Counted from the first letter of the stretch, positions 35,114-44,961 are shown. The stretch: DNA of 64,000 nt from an uncultured bacterium (GCA_903868125.1 CAIPUE010000015.1:62001-126000), one strand, 5' to 3'. Notes: generated by a model not told the origin, from the sequence alone. Made by a program: numbers and translations.

Positions 35114-36109
35114 TTAGCGTAAGTTCTTGAGAATTTCTTCAGTAAATTCGGAGCATTTTGCGTTCCCGCCTAAGTCAGCGGTTAAAATTGAACCGTCTAA
35201 AGCTTTTAATAAAGCATTTTCGATTTTTTGGGCATAAGAATTTTCGCCAATGTATTTAAGCATTTCTATGGCACAAAGCAATAATGCCGTCGGATTTGCT
35301 TTGTCCTGACCCGCAATATCAGGAGCAGAACCATGTACCGCTTCAAAAACCGCACAATCATTACCGATATTTGCACCTTGAGCTATTCCAAGTCCGCCAA
35401 TCAACCCTGCACATAAATCTGAGACAATATCACCATACAAATTCGGTAACACCAAAATATCGAATTGAGAAGGGGCTTGAACCAACTGCATGCAAAGGTT
35501 ATCGACTAAAATTTCTTTATATTTAATATCGGGGTAATTTTTTGCAACATCTCTAACGCTTTCTAAAAACAAACCGTCAGAGAGCTTGCAAATATTCGCC
35601 TTTGAAACTGCACAAACTTGTTTTCTGCAGTTTTTGACAGCATAATCAAACGCAAATTCTGCAATTCTTGTTGAAGCCCCCCTCGTAATAATTTTTATAC
35701 TTTCTGCTGTATTTTCATCAATTTTTCTTTCGATTCCTGCGTATAAATCCTCAGTATTTTCTCTTACAACAACAATATCTACGTTGTCAAATTTTGTTTT
35801 CACATTGGGTAAATTTTTACAGGGTCTTAAATTCGCATACAAATCCAATTCTTTTCGAAGTGCGACATTAACGGAGCGAAATCCTTTACCAATGGGTGTT
35901 GTAACCGGTGCTTTCAGCGCGACTTTATTTTTTTTAATCGAGTTAATAACTCTTGTGGGCAGCGATTCGCCATCTGTTTCAAGCGCATCAATTCCTGCAG
36001 TTTGGATGTCCCAAACAAGTTTTAAGCCGCTTTTCTCAATTATCTTGACAACGGAATTTGTTATTTCGGGACCTATTCCATCGCCGGGAATTAATGTTAT
36101 TGTTTTCAT
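35114..36109 (-). CDS. icd: NAD-dependent isocitrate dehydrogenase
   Basis: 331 aa of the isocitrate/isopropylmalate dehydrogenase family. 'RSVNVALRKELDLYANLRPCK' and 'VVVRENTEDLYAGIE' point to isocitrate rather than isopropylmalate, and the length fits the short NAD-type enzymes. The metal site 'NLYGDIVSDLCAGLIGG' and cofactor loop 'EAVHGSAPDIAGQDKANPTA' are present. It makes 2-oxoglutarate for glutamate synthesis. The start overlaps the stop of the upstream small gene (ATGA). Confidence 0.88.
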   Translation of the reverse strand: MKTITLIPGDGIGPEITNSVVKIIEKSGLKLVWDIQTAGIDALETDGESLPTRVINSIKKNKVALKAPVTTPIGKGFRSVNVALRKELDLYANLRPCKNLPNVKTKFDNVDIVVVRENTEDLYAGIERKIDENTAESIKIITRGASTRIAEFAFDYAVKNCRKQVCAVSKANICKLSDGLFLESVRDVAKNYPDIKYKEILVDNLCMQLVQAPSQFDILVLPNLYGDIVSDLCAGLIGGLGIAQGANIGNDCAVFEAVHGSAPDIAGQDKANPTALLLCAIEMLKYIGENSYAQKIENALLKALDGSILTADLGGNAKCSEFTEEILKNLR

Positions 36110-36312
36110 TTTTCTTCTTTTTTAACCACTTTTAATGTTCTCTTAAACTCTTTATAGAACCCGCAATTAGTAACGGTTAAGCTGTCTTCCAAATACACAA
36201 CGCCTTGCCCCAATGCTTCTAAAAGAGGGCAAGCGATGCCTTTGGCATAATTCTCGCAAGTCAGGCACTGGTCATCATCGTCAATATAAACAGTATAATC
36301 GATACAATACAT
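36106..36312 (-). CDS. small Cys-containing protein upstream of icd
   Basis: 68 aa, 4-bp ATGA overlap with icd, so it is probably cotranslated. Four Cys ('DQCLTCENYAKGIACPLLEAL...TNCGFY') suggest a small metal or Fe-S site. No family recognised. Short, but the overlap and Cys pattern make it likely to be real. Confidence 0.6.
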   Translation of the reverse strand: MYCIDYTVYIDDDDQCLTCENYAKGIACPLLEALGQGVVYLEDSLTVTNCGFYKEFKRTLKVVKKEEK

Positions 36313-36405
36313 AATATAATTATACTACAGCATGCACATGTTTGTAAAATAAAATAATATTTATAGTATAATAGTCTCAGTAAATGCAAATAATGGAGAA
36401 GCGAG

Positions 36406-37092
36406 ATGAGCAAATTTGACGTTCAAAGTATGACAAATCAAGGCACGATTTTAAACCAACAGGATTATAATAAAATATTAAGTTATGTTCCGACCGTTAT
36501 AGAAGCTTCTTCAAGAGGCGAACGTTCTTTTGATATTTTTTCAAGACTGTTGAGAGAAAGAATTGTCTTTATCGGTGAAGAAATTGATGATGAAATGGCA
36601 AATTCAATCGTCGCTCAATTATTATTGCTTGACAGTGAAAACCCAGAAAAAGATATTATGCTGTATATAAACAGTCCCGGTGGAGTTATTACCGCAGGGA
36701 TGGCGATTTATGATACAATGCAACTTGTGAAAGCAGATATTTCGACGATTTGTCTTGGCGAAGCTGCCAGTATGGGGGCGTTTTTACTTTCAGGCGGAAC
36801 AAAGGGCAAAAGAATGGCGCTTCCTAGTGCAAGAATTATGATTCACCAACCTCTAGGCGGAGCAAAAGGTCAGGCTACCGATATTGAGATCGAGGCTAAA
36901 GAAATTTTAAGGATGAAAACAATGCTTAACGGGCTTTTGGCTGAACATTCGGGTCAATCTATCGAAAAGATTAAAGCGGATACCGAACGAGATCATTATT
37001 TGTCCGCTCAAGAAGCGGTTGAATACGGACTGATTGACAAAGTAGTTACGAATATCAGCAATACCCCGACAGCACCAAAGGGTGAGTTTTAA
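36406..37092 (+). CDS. clpP: ATP-dependent Clp protease proteolytic subunit
   Basis: 228 aa. The catalytic triad is S122 ('GEAASMGAF'), H147 ('MIHQPLGG') and D196. It has an N-terminal stretch of about 25 residues before the core. It forms the tetradecameric protease chamber used with ClpX/ClpA/C. GGAGAAG precedes the ATG and a TATAAT is seen at 36367. The stop is 1 bp before the convergent radical SAM gene. Confidence 0.96.
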   Translation: MSKFDVQSMTNQGTILNQQDYNKILSYVPTVIEASSRGERSFDIFSRLLRERIVFIGEEIDDEMANSIVAQLLLLDSENPEKDIMLYINSPGGVITAGMAIYDTMQLVKADISTICLGEAASMGAFLLSGGTKGKRMALPSARIMIHQPLGGAKGQATDIEIEAKEILRMKTMLNGLLAEHSGQSIEKIKADTERDHYLSAQEAVEYGLIDKVVTNISNTPTAPKGEF

Positions 37093-37093
37093 T

Positions 37094-38332
37094 TTAATTT
37101 CTTATTTGAACTAACGGTGGAGGTGGGCGTTTGCTGTGATTTTCGGTCGGAAATGGGAAGTTGAATTTAAACGGCGATTGATGAGGCATTTCTTTTATGC
37201 ATCCTGACTCGGTAGATGGATAGATTAAAATATCTCCGTTAGGTGCTATGGCTTTTGAACATTCTTCTATGCCATTGGTATTATTTATCATAGGGCGATT
37301 CGGTTGAGAGTCATATTTTGCTCCTCTGCCGAAATATCTAATAGCCCTTTTTTCAATAGTACCTAAGCGAAAGTCCGAAGTATATCGAAAATAACTGACA
37401 TCTATTCCCTCAGAGTTTAATTTATTGAAAATATCTCGGAATAAATCTTTTGCACTTTCATCACTTAACTCAAACTTTGTTAATAATGATTCATCATATT
37501 CAAGTATAATGCCGTAAGTACGAATTTTATCCTTTAACCCGATTGTGCTTTTTATAACATTTGCCATCATCCCGACATATTTATCTCGCCAGATTTTAGC
37601 TTCTTCATGCTCTCCGGCTTCGGCATGTTTAATACTTTTTTGCATATAATCATGAAACGGATGAACTGAAATACAAAAGTTGTCTAAGCATTCAGGATGT
37701 TCAACAAAACTTTCCGCTGCTTTTTGAGACGTTTTATTGCCAACAGGCCAGCCCGCTGTTGTTACTATTGTTTTAGTTCCTGTTTTTTCATAATAATATT
37801 TTGCCATATCAAATATATTACGCAAAATGCCGTCTTTACCCTTGCTTTTATACATCATAGGATCATTATCTTTGAAAAAGTATATTGTTCTATCAAAGTG
37901 AAAAGGATTATAACCCAGTCTTTTTGTTAAGGTTGATATGTCGTCAGTCAGTGCAGTAAAATTGTCCCACTGCATTGTAGTTATTTTATTTTCGGAATCA
38001 ACCGCACAATGTGAGCATTGATGAATACACCCACGTTGCGACATGATACTGTCGAATCCGTTTGTTACAAATTTTAAAACCTTTGCCGTCCAGCCTTGCA
38101 AAGTAGGTAAGCCATCACAAATATCTTTTATTTTATTGAGGTCCAACTTATCTAAAGTAACATAATCCCTCCAAGACTTAAAAGGATTACTCGCCCTAGC
38201 TTCTGCTATGTAATCAAGTGCCGATTGAAGGCTCGTAAAGCTTACGGATTTTTTGTTTTCAACCACTGAAATTCCACGTCGAGCAGGCAAAGGTCTATCA
38301 ATATTTTTTTGAGAATAAGGGGTTATGAACAT
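37094..38332 (-). CDS. radical SAM protein of unknown function
   Basis: 412 aa. The cluster motif C-x3-C-x2-C is in 'RGCIHQCSHCAVDS' (about residue 102). Later parts read like a radical SAM barrel ('TKTIVTTAGWPVG', 'FCISVHPFHDYM'). A further Cys pair sits near the C-terminus ('GIEECSKAIAPNGDILIYPSTESGCIKEM'), perhaps a SPASM-like site. The N-terminus is polar with 'SVSFTSL'. Substrate unknown. Copy 2 of the MITE-like element lies just upstream. Confidence 0.7.
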   Translation of the reverse strand: MFITPYSQKNIDRPLPARRGISVVENKKSVSFTSLQSALDYIAEARASNPFKSWRDYVTLDKLDLNKIKDICDGLPTLQGWTAKVLKFVTNGFDSIMSQRGCIHQCSHCAVDSENKITTMQWDNFTALTDDISTLTKRLGYNPFHFDRTIYFFKDNDPMMYKSKGKDGILRNIFDMAKYYYEKTGTKTIVTTAGWPVGNKTSQKAAESFVEHPECLDNFCISVHPFHDYMQKSIKHAEAGEHEEAKIWRDKYVGMMANVIKSTIGLKDKIRTYGIILEYDESLLTKFELSDESAKDLFRDIFNKLNSEGIDVSYFRYTSDFRLGTIEKRAIRYFGRGAKYDSQPNRPMINNTNGIEECSKAIAPNGDILIYPSTESGCIKEMPHQSPFKFNFPFPTENHSKRPPPPLVQIRN

Positions 38333-38409
38333 TTATAAAAAATCCTATTTTTGCACACTACTAATCTAACTATTTTTTATAAAACAGCTGAAGATAAAAA
38401 ATTGCCTAT

Positions 38410-38568
38410 GAGCTTGCGGAAAAATTAGGAATTTTTCTCGCAATCTCCCTTGTCCGGCTAGCACCCATACCACCGGCTATCCCGCAGCTGGTATGGGTGC
38501 TAGCACTTCCAAGGTCGGACTTGAAAAATCTCAAAAAACTGTCATTTTTTGGATTTTTCCGCATCCTC
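38410..38568. mobile_element. MITE-like element, copy 2
   Basis: 159 bp, ends GAGCTTGCGGAAAAATT ... and rc GAGGATGCGGAAAAATC, flanked by TAT on both sides (38407-38409, 38569-38571). The central stem is 16 bp (GCTAGCACCCATACCA with its complement). It differs from copy 1 at paired positions on both arms. It lies between recJ and the radical SAM gene. Confidence 0.87.
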
Positions 38569-38616
38569 TATGAATATATTGAACAATCTTGGCGAGTTTA
38601 AATTACAGGTACAACC

Positions 38617-40980
38617 CTAAATTATACCGTTTAATTCTTTTTCAAAAAGCGAATTTTTGTACTCTTTTGAATTTGTAGCATGTTTAACAAATTCCTTGTA
38701 AGAATTTGTGTGTAAGACTTTCGAGATATCGCCGTTTGATAAAAATTCAATCTTATACTCGCTTGTTCCTTTTTCACTAACCTTAATTATTTCACTTTCG
38801 GCAAAAACATTCAGTAATTCAACAATCGTATCTTTTGTTTGTGCCAAAAACGAAGCACTTCTATCAATGTTAAATTTACCATTTTTATTGTTATAAGAAA
38901 ATTTTAGCATCCCCGAAAAAGTTTTTAAAAATTCCTTTTCATCTATTTTTTTTACTTCATAATTCATGAAATGTAAAAACTTAGGCGAAGTCTTTTTTAC
39001 AATCTCATCAAAAAGTTCCTGACTGGCAGGGTAATCAAAAAACATTATTGCATCCACTTTTCGCATGCTTTGGCGGTTAAAAATCTTGTCCGTCAAAACT
39101 TTATAGGATTTTAACCTATCTAAAACCACCTTTTCTTCAGCAAAGACAGCTATATCCAAATTAGAAGTTCTGACATAATCCTCAACGCTTGAAAAAATAT
39201 CCGTTTTTTTGCGGTGATCAAAAACTTTTATTTCAGAAGATTGTGCTTGAGCCGAAATATTTTCGTCTTCTAAATTGTCCGCATGAATATCCTGCAAAAT
39301 TAGTTGAATTGTAGTCGAACCATTAAAAGTATTTACTTGAGGGCAAAAAGCAATATCAAGAACATCTCCCGAAGTAAGCGAAATGTCGCCCTTTGACCAC
39401 CAAATACAATCGTAAGTGTTATTTTGAGAATCTTGCACCACCAATTTAAGGTGAGTTTTATTAGACCCCATCAACTTTTTTTGAAGTAAAGTAAGATTGT
39501 TTAAAACAAAAACAGGATTGGGATTTGCCGCTCCAAACGGTTGTAAACGTTCAATATCAGAAATCAAATTCCCATCAACTTCGTTAGGCTCAAGCTGTAA
39601 ATCAACTTTCAAAATCGGCAGAAGCTTTACCCCATCCAACAGTTCGTCAATTGTTGAATTAAGAGCTTTTTTCACATCTTCAAATGTTACCTTTTCGGCG
39701 TTAAACGAAAGTCCGCCTGCCATTGCATGTCCGCCAAATCCGTCAAATAATTCCGAATTTGCTGATAAAACATCATAGACATTAACCCCCTCAACACTTC
39801 TTGAAGAACATCTAACCTGCTTGGTTTCCTCGCTGTAGGTCATCAAAAATACAGGTTTGTAATATTTTTCCACCAATTTTGAGGCGACAATCCCGATAAT
39901 CCCGATATGCCATTTCGGATTGAATAGAATAATCGCATTATTGTTATTTTCATCATTTTTAAGCATTTCTTCTGCCTCGAGAAAAATACTCTCGCAAAGC
40001 TCTTGCCTAACCTTATTGAAATTATTCAAAGAAATAATCGACATCTCAATCTCTTGTTTATTGTCAGAAGTAAGCACTTTTATCGCATCGTCGACAGTGT
40101 CAAGCCTTCCTGACGCGTTAATTCTCGGAGCAACACCAAATGCAATCTGTTCAGACGTAATCCCCTGTTCTAAATTATACCCCGCACTTTCCAGAAGTTT
40201 TTTTAATCCCCAGTGTTTTTCACTTGCAATTAATTGCAAGCCCCTAGTTACAAAATACCTGTTTTCGCCGATTAAAGGTACTACATCCGATACTGTTCCA
40301 ACAGTAACGTATGGCAAAATATCAGGAATAAAATCCATTTTTTGATAATGTTCCAAAAGTGCCTGAGCCAACTTGAAAGCTACTCCAACTCCTGCAAGCG
40401 AGGTTAAGTGTTCAATTTCTTTAGCCGAAAGTTTTTCATCCAAGGCATTTTGAGCTTTAGGATTAATTATCGAAAATGCAGGCGGCAAAACTTCGGGAGC
40501 CTCGTGATGGTCAGTGATTATTACATCAATTTTAAAACTGTTCATAAATTGAACCTGTTCAACATCGCTTGTCGCACAATCAACCGTAACAATTACTTTA
40601 GGTCTTTTTGTAGCCATCAATTTCACTAACGCTTTGGTGTTAAGTCCGTGTCCATCTTTTTCCCTGTCAGGGATAAAATAATCAACACTTGCACCCAATT
40701 TTCTGAAAGTTCTCAACAATAAAGAAGTAGAAGTTACTCCGTCCGCATCAAAATCACCGTATATAAGAATATTTTGTTGTTCGTCAATCGCTTTAGAAAT
40801 CCGTTCCACGGCTTTTTGCATATCAGAAAAAGCGTTCGGATGAGTAAGTTTTATTTCTAGCGGATTTAAAAATTCTTTAACCTCATCAGGTTTGCTAATT
40901 CCACGCGTTGCCAAAAGTCTTTCAACAAGTGGTGCTGAATTAGATTTCTCATTTTTGGTTATTATCCACTCTTTTTGCAT
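38617..40980 (-). CDS. recJ: single-stranded-DNA exonuclease RecJ
   Basis: 787 aa, longer than E. coli RecJ (577) by a C-terminal extension of about 200 residues. DHH-family motifs: 'IYGDFDADGVTSTSLLLRTF', 'TVDCATSD', 'VIITDHHEAP', 'APRINASGRLDTVDDAI'; DHHA1 has 'GFGGHAMAGGLSF'. An OB-like domain follows ('LKLVVQDSQNNTYDCIWW'). It degrades single strands 5' to 3' in repair. It starts 2 bp after ald, in the pyrF-ald-recJ run. Confidence 0.94.
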   Translation of the reverse strand: MQKEWIITKNEKSNSAPLVERLLATRGISKPDEVKEFLNPLEIKLTHPNAFSDMQKAVERISKAIDEQQNILIYGDFDADGVTSTSLLLRTFRKLGASVDYFIPDREKDGHGLNTKALVKLMATKRPKVIVTVDCATSDVEQVQFMNSFKIDVIITDHHEAPEVLPPAFSIINPKAQNALDEKLSAKEIEHLTSLAGVGVAFKLAQALLEHYQKMDFIPDILPYVTVGTVSDVVPLIGENRYFVTRGLQLIASEKHWGLKKLLESAGYNLEQGITSEQIAFGVAPRINASGRLDTVDDAIKVLTSDNKQEIEMSIISLNNFNKVRQELCESIFLEAEEMLKNDENNNNAIILFNPKWHIGIIGIVASKLVEKYYKPVFLMTYSEETKQVRCSSRSVEGVNVYDVLSANSELFDGFGGHAMAGGLSFNAEKVTFEDVKKALNSTIDELLDGVKLLPILKVDLQLEPNEVDGNLISDIERLQPFGAANPNPVFVLNNLTLLQKKLMGSNKTHLKLVVQDSQNNTYDCIWWSKGDISLTSGDVLDIAFCPQVNTFNGSTTIQLILQDIHADNLEDENISAQAQSSEIKVFDHRKKTDIFSSVEDYVRTSNLDIAVFAEEKVVLDRLKSYKVLTDKIFNRQSMRKVDAIMFFDYPASQELFDEIVKKTSPKFLHFMNYEVKKIDEKEFLKTFSGMLKFSYNNKNGKFNIDRSASFLAQTKDTIVELLNVFAESEIIKVSEKGTSEYKIEFLSNGDISKVLHTNSYKEFVKHATNSKEYKNSLFEKELNGII

Positions 40981-40982
40981 TT

Positions 40983-42104
40983 TTAAAATCCGATTATCAT
41001 TGATAATTCTGTATGTTCAAGTTTAAGAGCTTCTGCAACCGGTTCTGATACCAAATGCCCATGGCACGTGCTTACGCCTTTTGCAAGTTCTTCACATGAT
41101 TTCACCGCTTTTGTAAATCCCTTGTTTGCTAACCTGACCGCGTAAGGTAAGGTCGCATTCGTAAGTGCGATTGTTGAGGTTCTAGCAACTGCACCCGGAA
41201 TATTTGCAACAGAATAATGCATGACGCCGTGTTTTTCGAAAACAGGATTCTCATGAGTCGTAACTCTGTCAATGGTTTCGATAATTCCACCCTGATCAAT
41301 CGCTACATCAACTATTACTGAGCCCTTTTTCATTTGCTTAACCATTGACTCGGTAACTAAATGCGGAGCTTTAGCACCGGGGATTAACACTGCACCAATT
41401 AATAAATCGGCATACGTTGCACAAAGCTCAATATTGGAAGCGGTTGACATCAAAGTTCTTACTTTACCGTGGAAAATATCATCAAAATATCTTAATTTAT
41501 TCAAATTTACATCAAGAATAGTTACATTTGCACCCATACCATAGGCAATCTTAGTTGCGTTCAATCCTACCGTACCTGCACCAATTATAATAACATCTGC
41601 CGGCATAACCCCCGGAACCCCACCCAAAAGGACTCCTCGTCCACCATGTGGTTTTTCAAGGTAAGCTGCACCAATTTGCACCGCCATTCTCCCTGCGATT
41701 TCACTCATCGGAGTTAAAAGAGGCAATTCGCCCTTTGTTGTCTGAATTGTTTCATAAGCAATACTGTTAACTTTATGTTTCAAAAGTGCTTTTGTTAATT
41801 TGGGTTCAACTGCTAAATGTAAGTAAGTGAACAGCAATTGACCTTCTTTAAATAGCGGATATTCACTTTCTTGCGGTTCTTTAACTTTTATAATCATATC
41901 AGATTTTTTATAAACTTCTTCAATATTAGTAAGAAGTTTGGCACCAACAGCAACATATTCTTCATCCGTAAACCCGCTGCCTAAACCGGCTTCAGATTGA
42001 ATATACACAGTGTGTCCTTGTTCTACAAGAGTCTTCGCACCGGAAGGCGTTAATGAAACTCTGTTTTCCCAATTTTTAATTTCTGTTGGAATACCAATAA
42101 TCAT
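40983..42104 (-). CDS. ald: alanine dehydrogenase
   Basis: 373 aa from the ATG at 42104, which has AAGGAG about 7 nt upstream. Start motif '[22 protein letters not shown]', catalytic region '[26 protein letters not shown]' and NAD site '[27 protein letters not shown]'. It interconverts alanine with pyruvate and ammonia using NAD. It sits between pyrF and recJ. Confidence 0.96.
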   Translation of the reverse strand: MIIGIPTEIKNWENRVSLTPSGAKTLVEQGHTVYIQSEAGLGSGFTDEEYVAVGAKLLTNIEEVYKKSDMIIKVKEPQESEYPLFKEGQLLFTYLHLAVEPKLTKALLKHKVNSIAYETIQTTKGELPLLTPMSEIAGRMAVQIGAAYLEKPHGGRGVLLGGVPGVMPADVIIIGAGTVGLNATKIAYGMGANVTILDVNLNKLRYFDDIFHGKVRTLMSTASNIELCATYADLLIGAVLIPGAKAPHLVTESMVKQMKKGSVIVDVAIDQGGIIETIDRVTTHENPVFEKHGVMHYSVANIPGAVARTSTIALTNATLPYAVRLANKGFTKAVKSCEELAKGVSTCHGHLVSEPVAEALKLEHTELSMIIGF

Positions 42105-42146
42105 TTTTTTCTCCTTTTTTTCCTGTAAGGTCAATCATTTAATTTT

Positions 42147-42893
42147 TTAATCGTTTAGAGCCGAATTAATTTCGTCTATAATTAACTTTGCTGCTGCGAC
42201 TTTATCCTTCGCATCAGTAATCGGTCTTCCTATAACAAGAAAATCAACCCCCGCTTTTATTGCCTCGGTTGGAGTATCAACTCTAACTTGGTCATTAACC
42301 GCTGCCCATGTCGGTCTGGTGGCTGGGCACAAGATTATAAAATCTTCGCCAAATTCATGTCTTATTTTTTTTGCCTCGGAAGCCCCTGCTACAATCCCGT
42401 CTAAACCGTTATCTTTAGCAATTTTAGTTAATTGCATTATATAATCGGCTATATTTTTCTCAACACCAAGCTCCTCCGTCAATGTTCTTTGCCCAAAGCT
42501 TGATAAAAGGCTTACTCCTAAAATGGTAGGAGGCTCTATTCCTAATGCCCTAGATGTTTCTTTAGCTGTTTTAACAACTTGAGAAACCATTTTTGAACCA
42601 CCCTGCAAATGCAAGTTGAAAAAATTTATATTATGTTTAATCAAATTAGAACAAGCATGTGAAACCGTGTTTGGAATATCATGAAATTTCAAGTCACAAT
42701 AGACTTTCCCACCATTATCCCTTATCATTTTAATAGCATTAAATCCATAACTTGTGAATAGTTGCAAACCTATTTTAAAAAAGCCCACATAATCTTTTAA
42801 TTCAATAACTAATTTCTCTGCTTCATCCAAATCATCGACGTCTAACGCAAGCACTATACGTTCTTTTGCTTCTGTTGGTTTTGTTATTTTCAT
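42147..42893 (-). CDS. pyrF: orotidine 5'-phosphate decarboxylase
   Basis: 248 aa TIM barrel that makes UMP. The catalytic D-K-x-x-D motif is in 'VYCDLKFHDIPNTV', and the phosphate site is near 'FLVIGRPITDAKD'. It is the first gene of the pyrF-ald-recJ run. Confidence 0.96.
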   Translation of the reverse strand: MKITKPTEAKERIVLALDVDDLDEAEKLVIELKDYVGFFKIGLQLFTSYGFNAIKMIRDNGGKVYCDLKFHDIPNTVSHACSNLIKHNINFFNLHLQGGSKMVSQVVKTAKETSRALGIEPPTILGVSLLSSFGQRTLTEELGVEKNIADYIMQLTKIAKDNGLDGIVAGASEAKKIRHEFGEDFIILCPATRPTWAAVNDQVRVDTPTEAIKAGVDFLVIGRPITDAKDKVAAAKLIIDEINSALND

Positions 42894-43027
42894 GTTACTC
42901 CTAATAATAAATATCCTGCAACAACCTCAAATGATACCACTCGTAACAATTAAAATCAAGCCCGCGGTAGGGGATTTTAAATAATTCTTACAAAACTTAT
43001 TCACAAGGGAGGGATTGGTGAGAGACA

Positions 43028-43088
43028 AGTCGAAAAGTCGAATAGTCGAAAAGTTTTTTTGCTATCAAAAAAAACTTTTCGACTATTC
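43028..43088. repeat. octamer array forming a long hairpin after hydA
   Basis: AGTCGAAA AGTCGAAT and AGTCGAAA AGTTTT (from 43028) have an 8-nt period. The second half folds with the inverted copy at 43066-43088, giving a stem of about 22 bp (left arm 43040-43061). It lies just downstream of hydA and may act as its terminator or mRNA end. Confidence 0.75.
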
Positions 43089-43111
43089 AATTATTTAACT
43101 ATTCTGTTTAA

Positions 43112-44872
43112 CTACTTTAAATCCCTATAAGAGCCTTTGAACAAGTCTTCATAAGTTGTATGTAACAATTCATGGGCCTTATGAGAACCGGGTTCTTTTA
43201 AGAATTCGGCATAAAGCTTCTTAATATCAGGATTCTCATGAGACTTTCTAACAGGAAGTCCCTTGTCTTCTTTATATAATCCGGCCGCACGCTTCGCTTT
43301 GATTGTCGTATCGTTATAGCTATAAGGTTGACCGCCGCCGTTTATACAACCCCCAGGGCATGCCATAACTTCAAGCATTTGAAAATTCGCTGTACCACTT
43401 TCAATTTCTCTAAGAGCCTTTTCAGCTTCTAATATTGTCGAAACAACTCTTACAGTAACCTTTGTACCATTCAAATCAAGTTCAATAGTTTTACTTCTAT
43501 CCGATGTTCCTCTAAACTGAACTATGTCAACATCTTTAAGCTCTTTGCCGGTTACAACTTCATACGCAGTTCTTGCCGCAGCCTCAGCCACCCCGCCGGA
43601 TGCACCGAAGATTGTTCCGGCACCCGAATATTGACCAAACGGTGAATCCGCAGTTTCAGGAGGCAAATTCTTAAAATCAATTCCCGCTTCCTTAATCATT
43701 CTGCCTAATTCTTGAGTTGTCAAAACAAAATCGGTATACTGCACCCCGCAGGTTCCAAGCTGGCATCTGTTAATTTCAATTTTTTTCGCTGTACAAGGCA
43801 TTATTGAAACAACCGAAAGATTTTCTTTTGTATAACCTTCAAAATATTTAGGCAGTAATTCTTTTAGAACAGGCGAAAGCATTGATAAAGGTGATTTACA
43901 TGTGGATAAATTCTTCAAGAATTTTGGACGAGATTGTTCAATATATTTAACCCAAGCAGGACAACAAGAGGTAAATATCGGTAGATTTTCACCTGATTTC
44001 AATCTTTCAATAAATTCGTTAGCTTCTTCCATAATCGTCAAATCGGCAGCAAAATTGGTATCAAAAACCAAATCAAATCCGATTTTTCTTAAAGCTGCAG
44101 TGATTAGACCGATAGTGTTTTCGCCGGGTTCAAGCCCGAACATCTCGCCGAGGGCAACTCTTATTGACGGAGCTATTTGCGCCACAACTTTTTTATCTTT
44201 GTTAGTAATATCTTTCCAAACATTGTCTACATCAGAAACTATTGTCAAAGCACCTGTAGGACAAACTGCTTGGCACTGTCCGCAATAAATACAATCGGTT
44301 TTAGAAAAATCACGACCTGCCATTGGCTGAACAAGAGTTTTTGAACCTCTGTTCGCAAATCCCAAAATTGAATGACCTTGAAACTCTGTACAAGCTCTAA
44401 CGCAAGCTCCGCAAAGAATACATTTGTTGGGATCTCTAATAATTGAAGGATTAGAAGTGTCTAACGGCAAAAAATCCTCTTTTTGAAGGGTTGGAAATTT
44501 AATATCTCTAATCCCATATTCTTCGCAATATTTTTGTAACTCGCAATGACCTGATTTGTCGCAAGTCGTACATTCTCGGTCATGATTGGCAAGCAATAAT
44601 TCAAGAACAGTTTTTCTTATTCTTCTTGTTTTTTCTGTATTTAAATGAATTTTTAATCCAGCCTCCGGAGGCATTGTACAAGAGGATTGAATTCCTCTTC
44701 CTTCTATTTCGACAACACACATTCTGCAAGAGCCGTATTGTGTTAAGTCAGGACGGTAACAAAACGTCGGAACATTAAGTCCTGCCTTTCTGATTACTTC
44801 AAGAACGTTGGGTTCATTTGTAAACTCAACCTCTTTATCGTCAATAAATAATGTTTTTTTATTTTCTGTCAT
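43112..44872 (-). CDS. hydA: [FeFe] hydrogenase catalytic subunit HydA
   Basis: 586 aa. Order: [2Fe-2S] domain (about 1-80, 'CYRPDLTQYGSCRMC'), His-ligated cluster region ('HDRECTTCDKSGHCELQKYC'), two [4Fe-4S] sites ('CILCGACVRACTEFQ', 'CIYCGQCQAVCPTGA'), then the H-cluster domain with P1 'TSCCPAWVKYIE', P2 'MPCTAKK' and P3 'MACPGGCINGGGQ'. The catalytic subunit of the HydABC complex, reducing protons with ferredoxin and NADH together. AGGAG is 9 nt before the ATG. Confidence 0.95.
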   Translation of the reverse strand: MTENKKTLFIDDKEVEFTNEPNVLEVIRKAGLNVPTFCYRPDLTQYGSCRMCVVEIEGRGIQSSCTMPPEAGLKIHLNTEKTRRIRKTVLELLLANHDRECTTCDKSGHCELQKYCEEYGIRDIKFPTLQKEDFLPLDTSNPSIIRDPNKCILCGACVRACTEFQGHSILGFANRGSKTLVQPMAGRDFSKTDCIYCGQCQAVCPTGALTIVSDVDNVWKDITNKDKKVVAQIAPSIRVALGEMFGLEPGENTIGLITAALRKIGFDLVFDTNFAADLTIMEEANEFIERLKSGENLPIFTSCCPAWVKYIEQSRPKFLKNLSTCKSPLSMLSPVLKELLPKYFEGYTKENLSVVSIMPCTAKKIEINRCQLGTCGVQYTDFVLTTQELGRMIKEAGIDFKNLPPETADSPFGQYSGAGTIFGASGGVAEAAARTAYEVVTGKELKDVDIVQFRGTSDRSKTIELDLNGTKVTVRVVSTILEAEKALREIESGTANFQMLEVMACPGGCINGGGQPYSYNDTTIKAKRAAGLYKEDKGLPVRKSHENPDIKKLYAEFLKEPGSHKAHELLHTTYEDLFKGSYRDLK

Positions 44873-44929
44873 TTTTGTTATTTCTCCTTGTAAGTATAAT
44901 GTAAATTAAATTGTAGTATTTAATTTGTG

Positions 44930-44960
44930 GTATTACCCCTCCGCAAGGGAGGGGTAATAC
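44930..44960. repeat. hairpin between hydB and hydA
   Basis: 13-bp perfect stem (GTATTACCCCTCC and its complement) with loop GCAAG, in the 89-bp hydB-hydA gap and 1 bp after the hydB stop. It is not followed by a T-run on the minus strand, so it is probably an RNA-processing or stabilising hairpin, not a full terminator. Confidence 0.75.
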
Positions 44961-44961
44961 G

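Noticed and set aside
36342-36372. TTGTAA...TATAAT as clpP promoter
   Set aside because: The spacer is 19 bp and the -35 is weak in a very AT-rich region; the match may be chance. Only noted under clpP.
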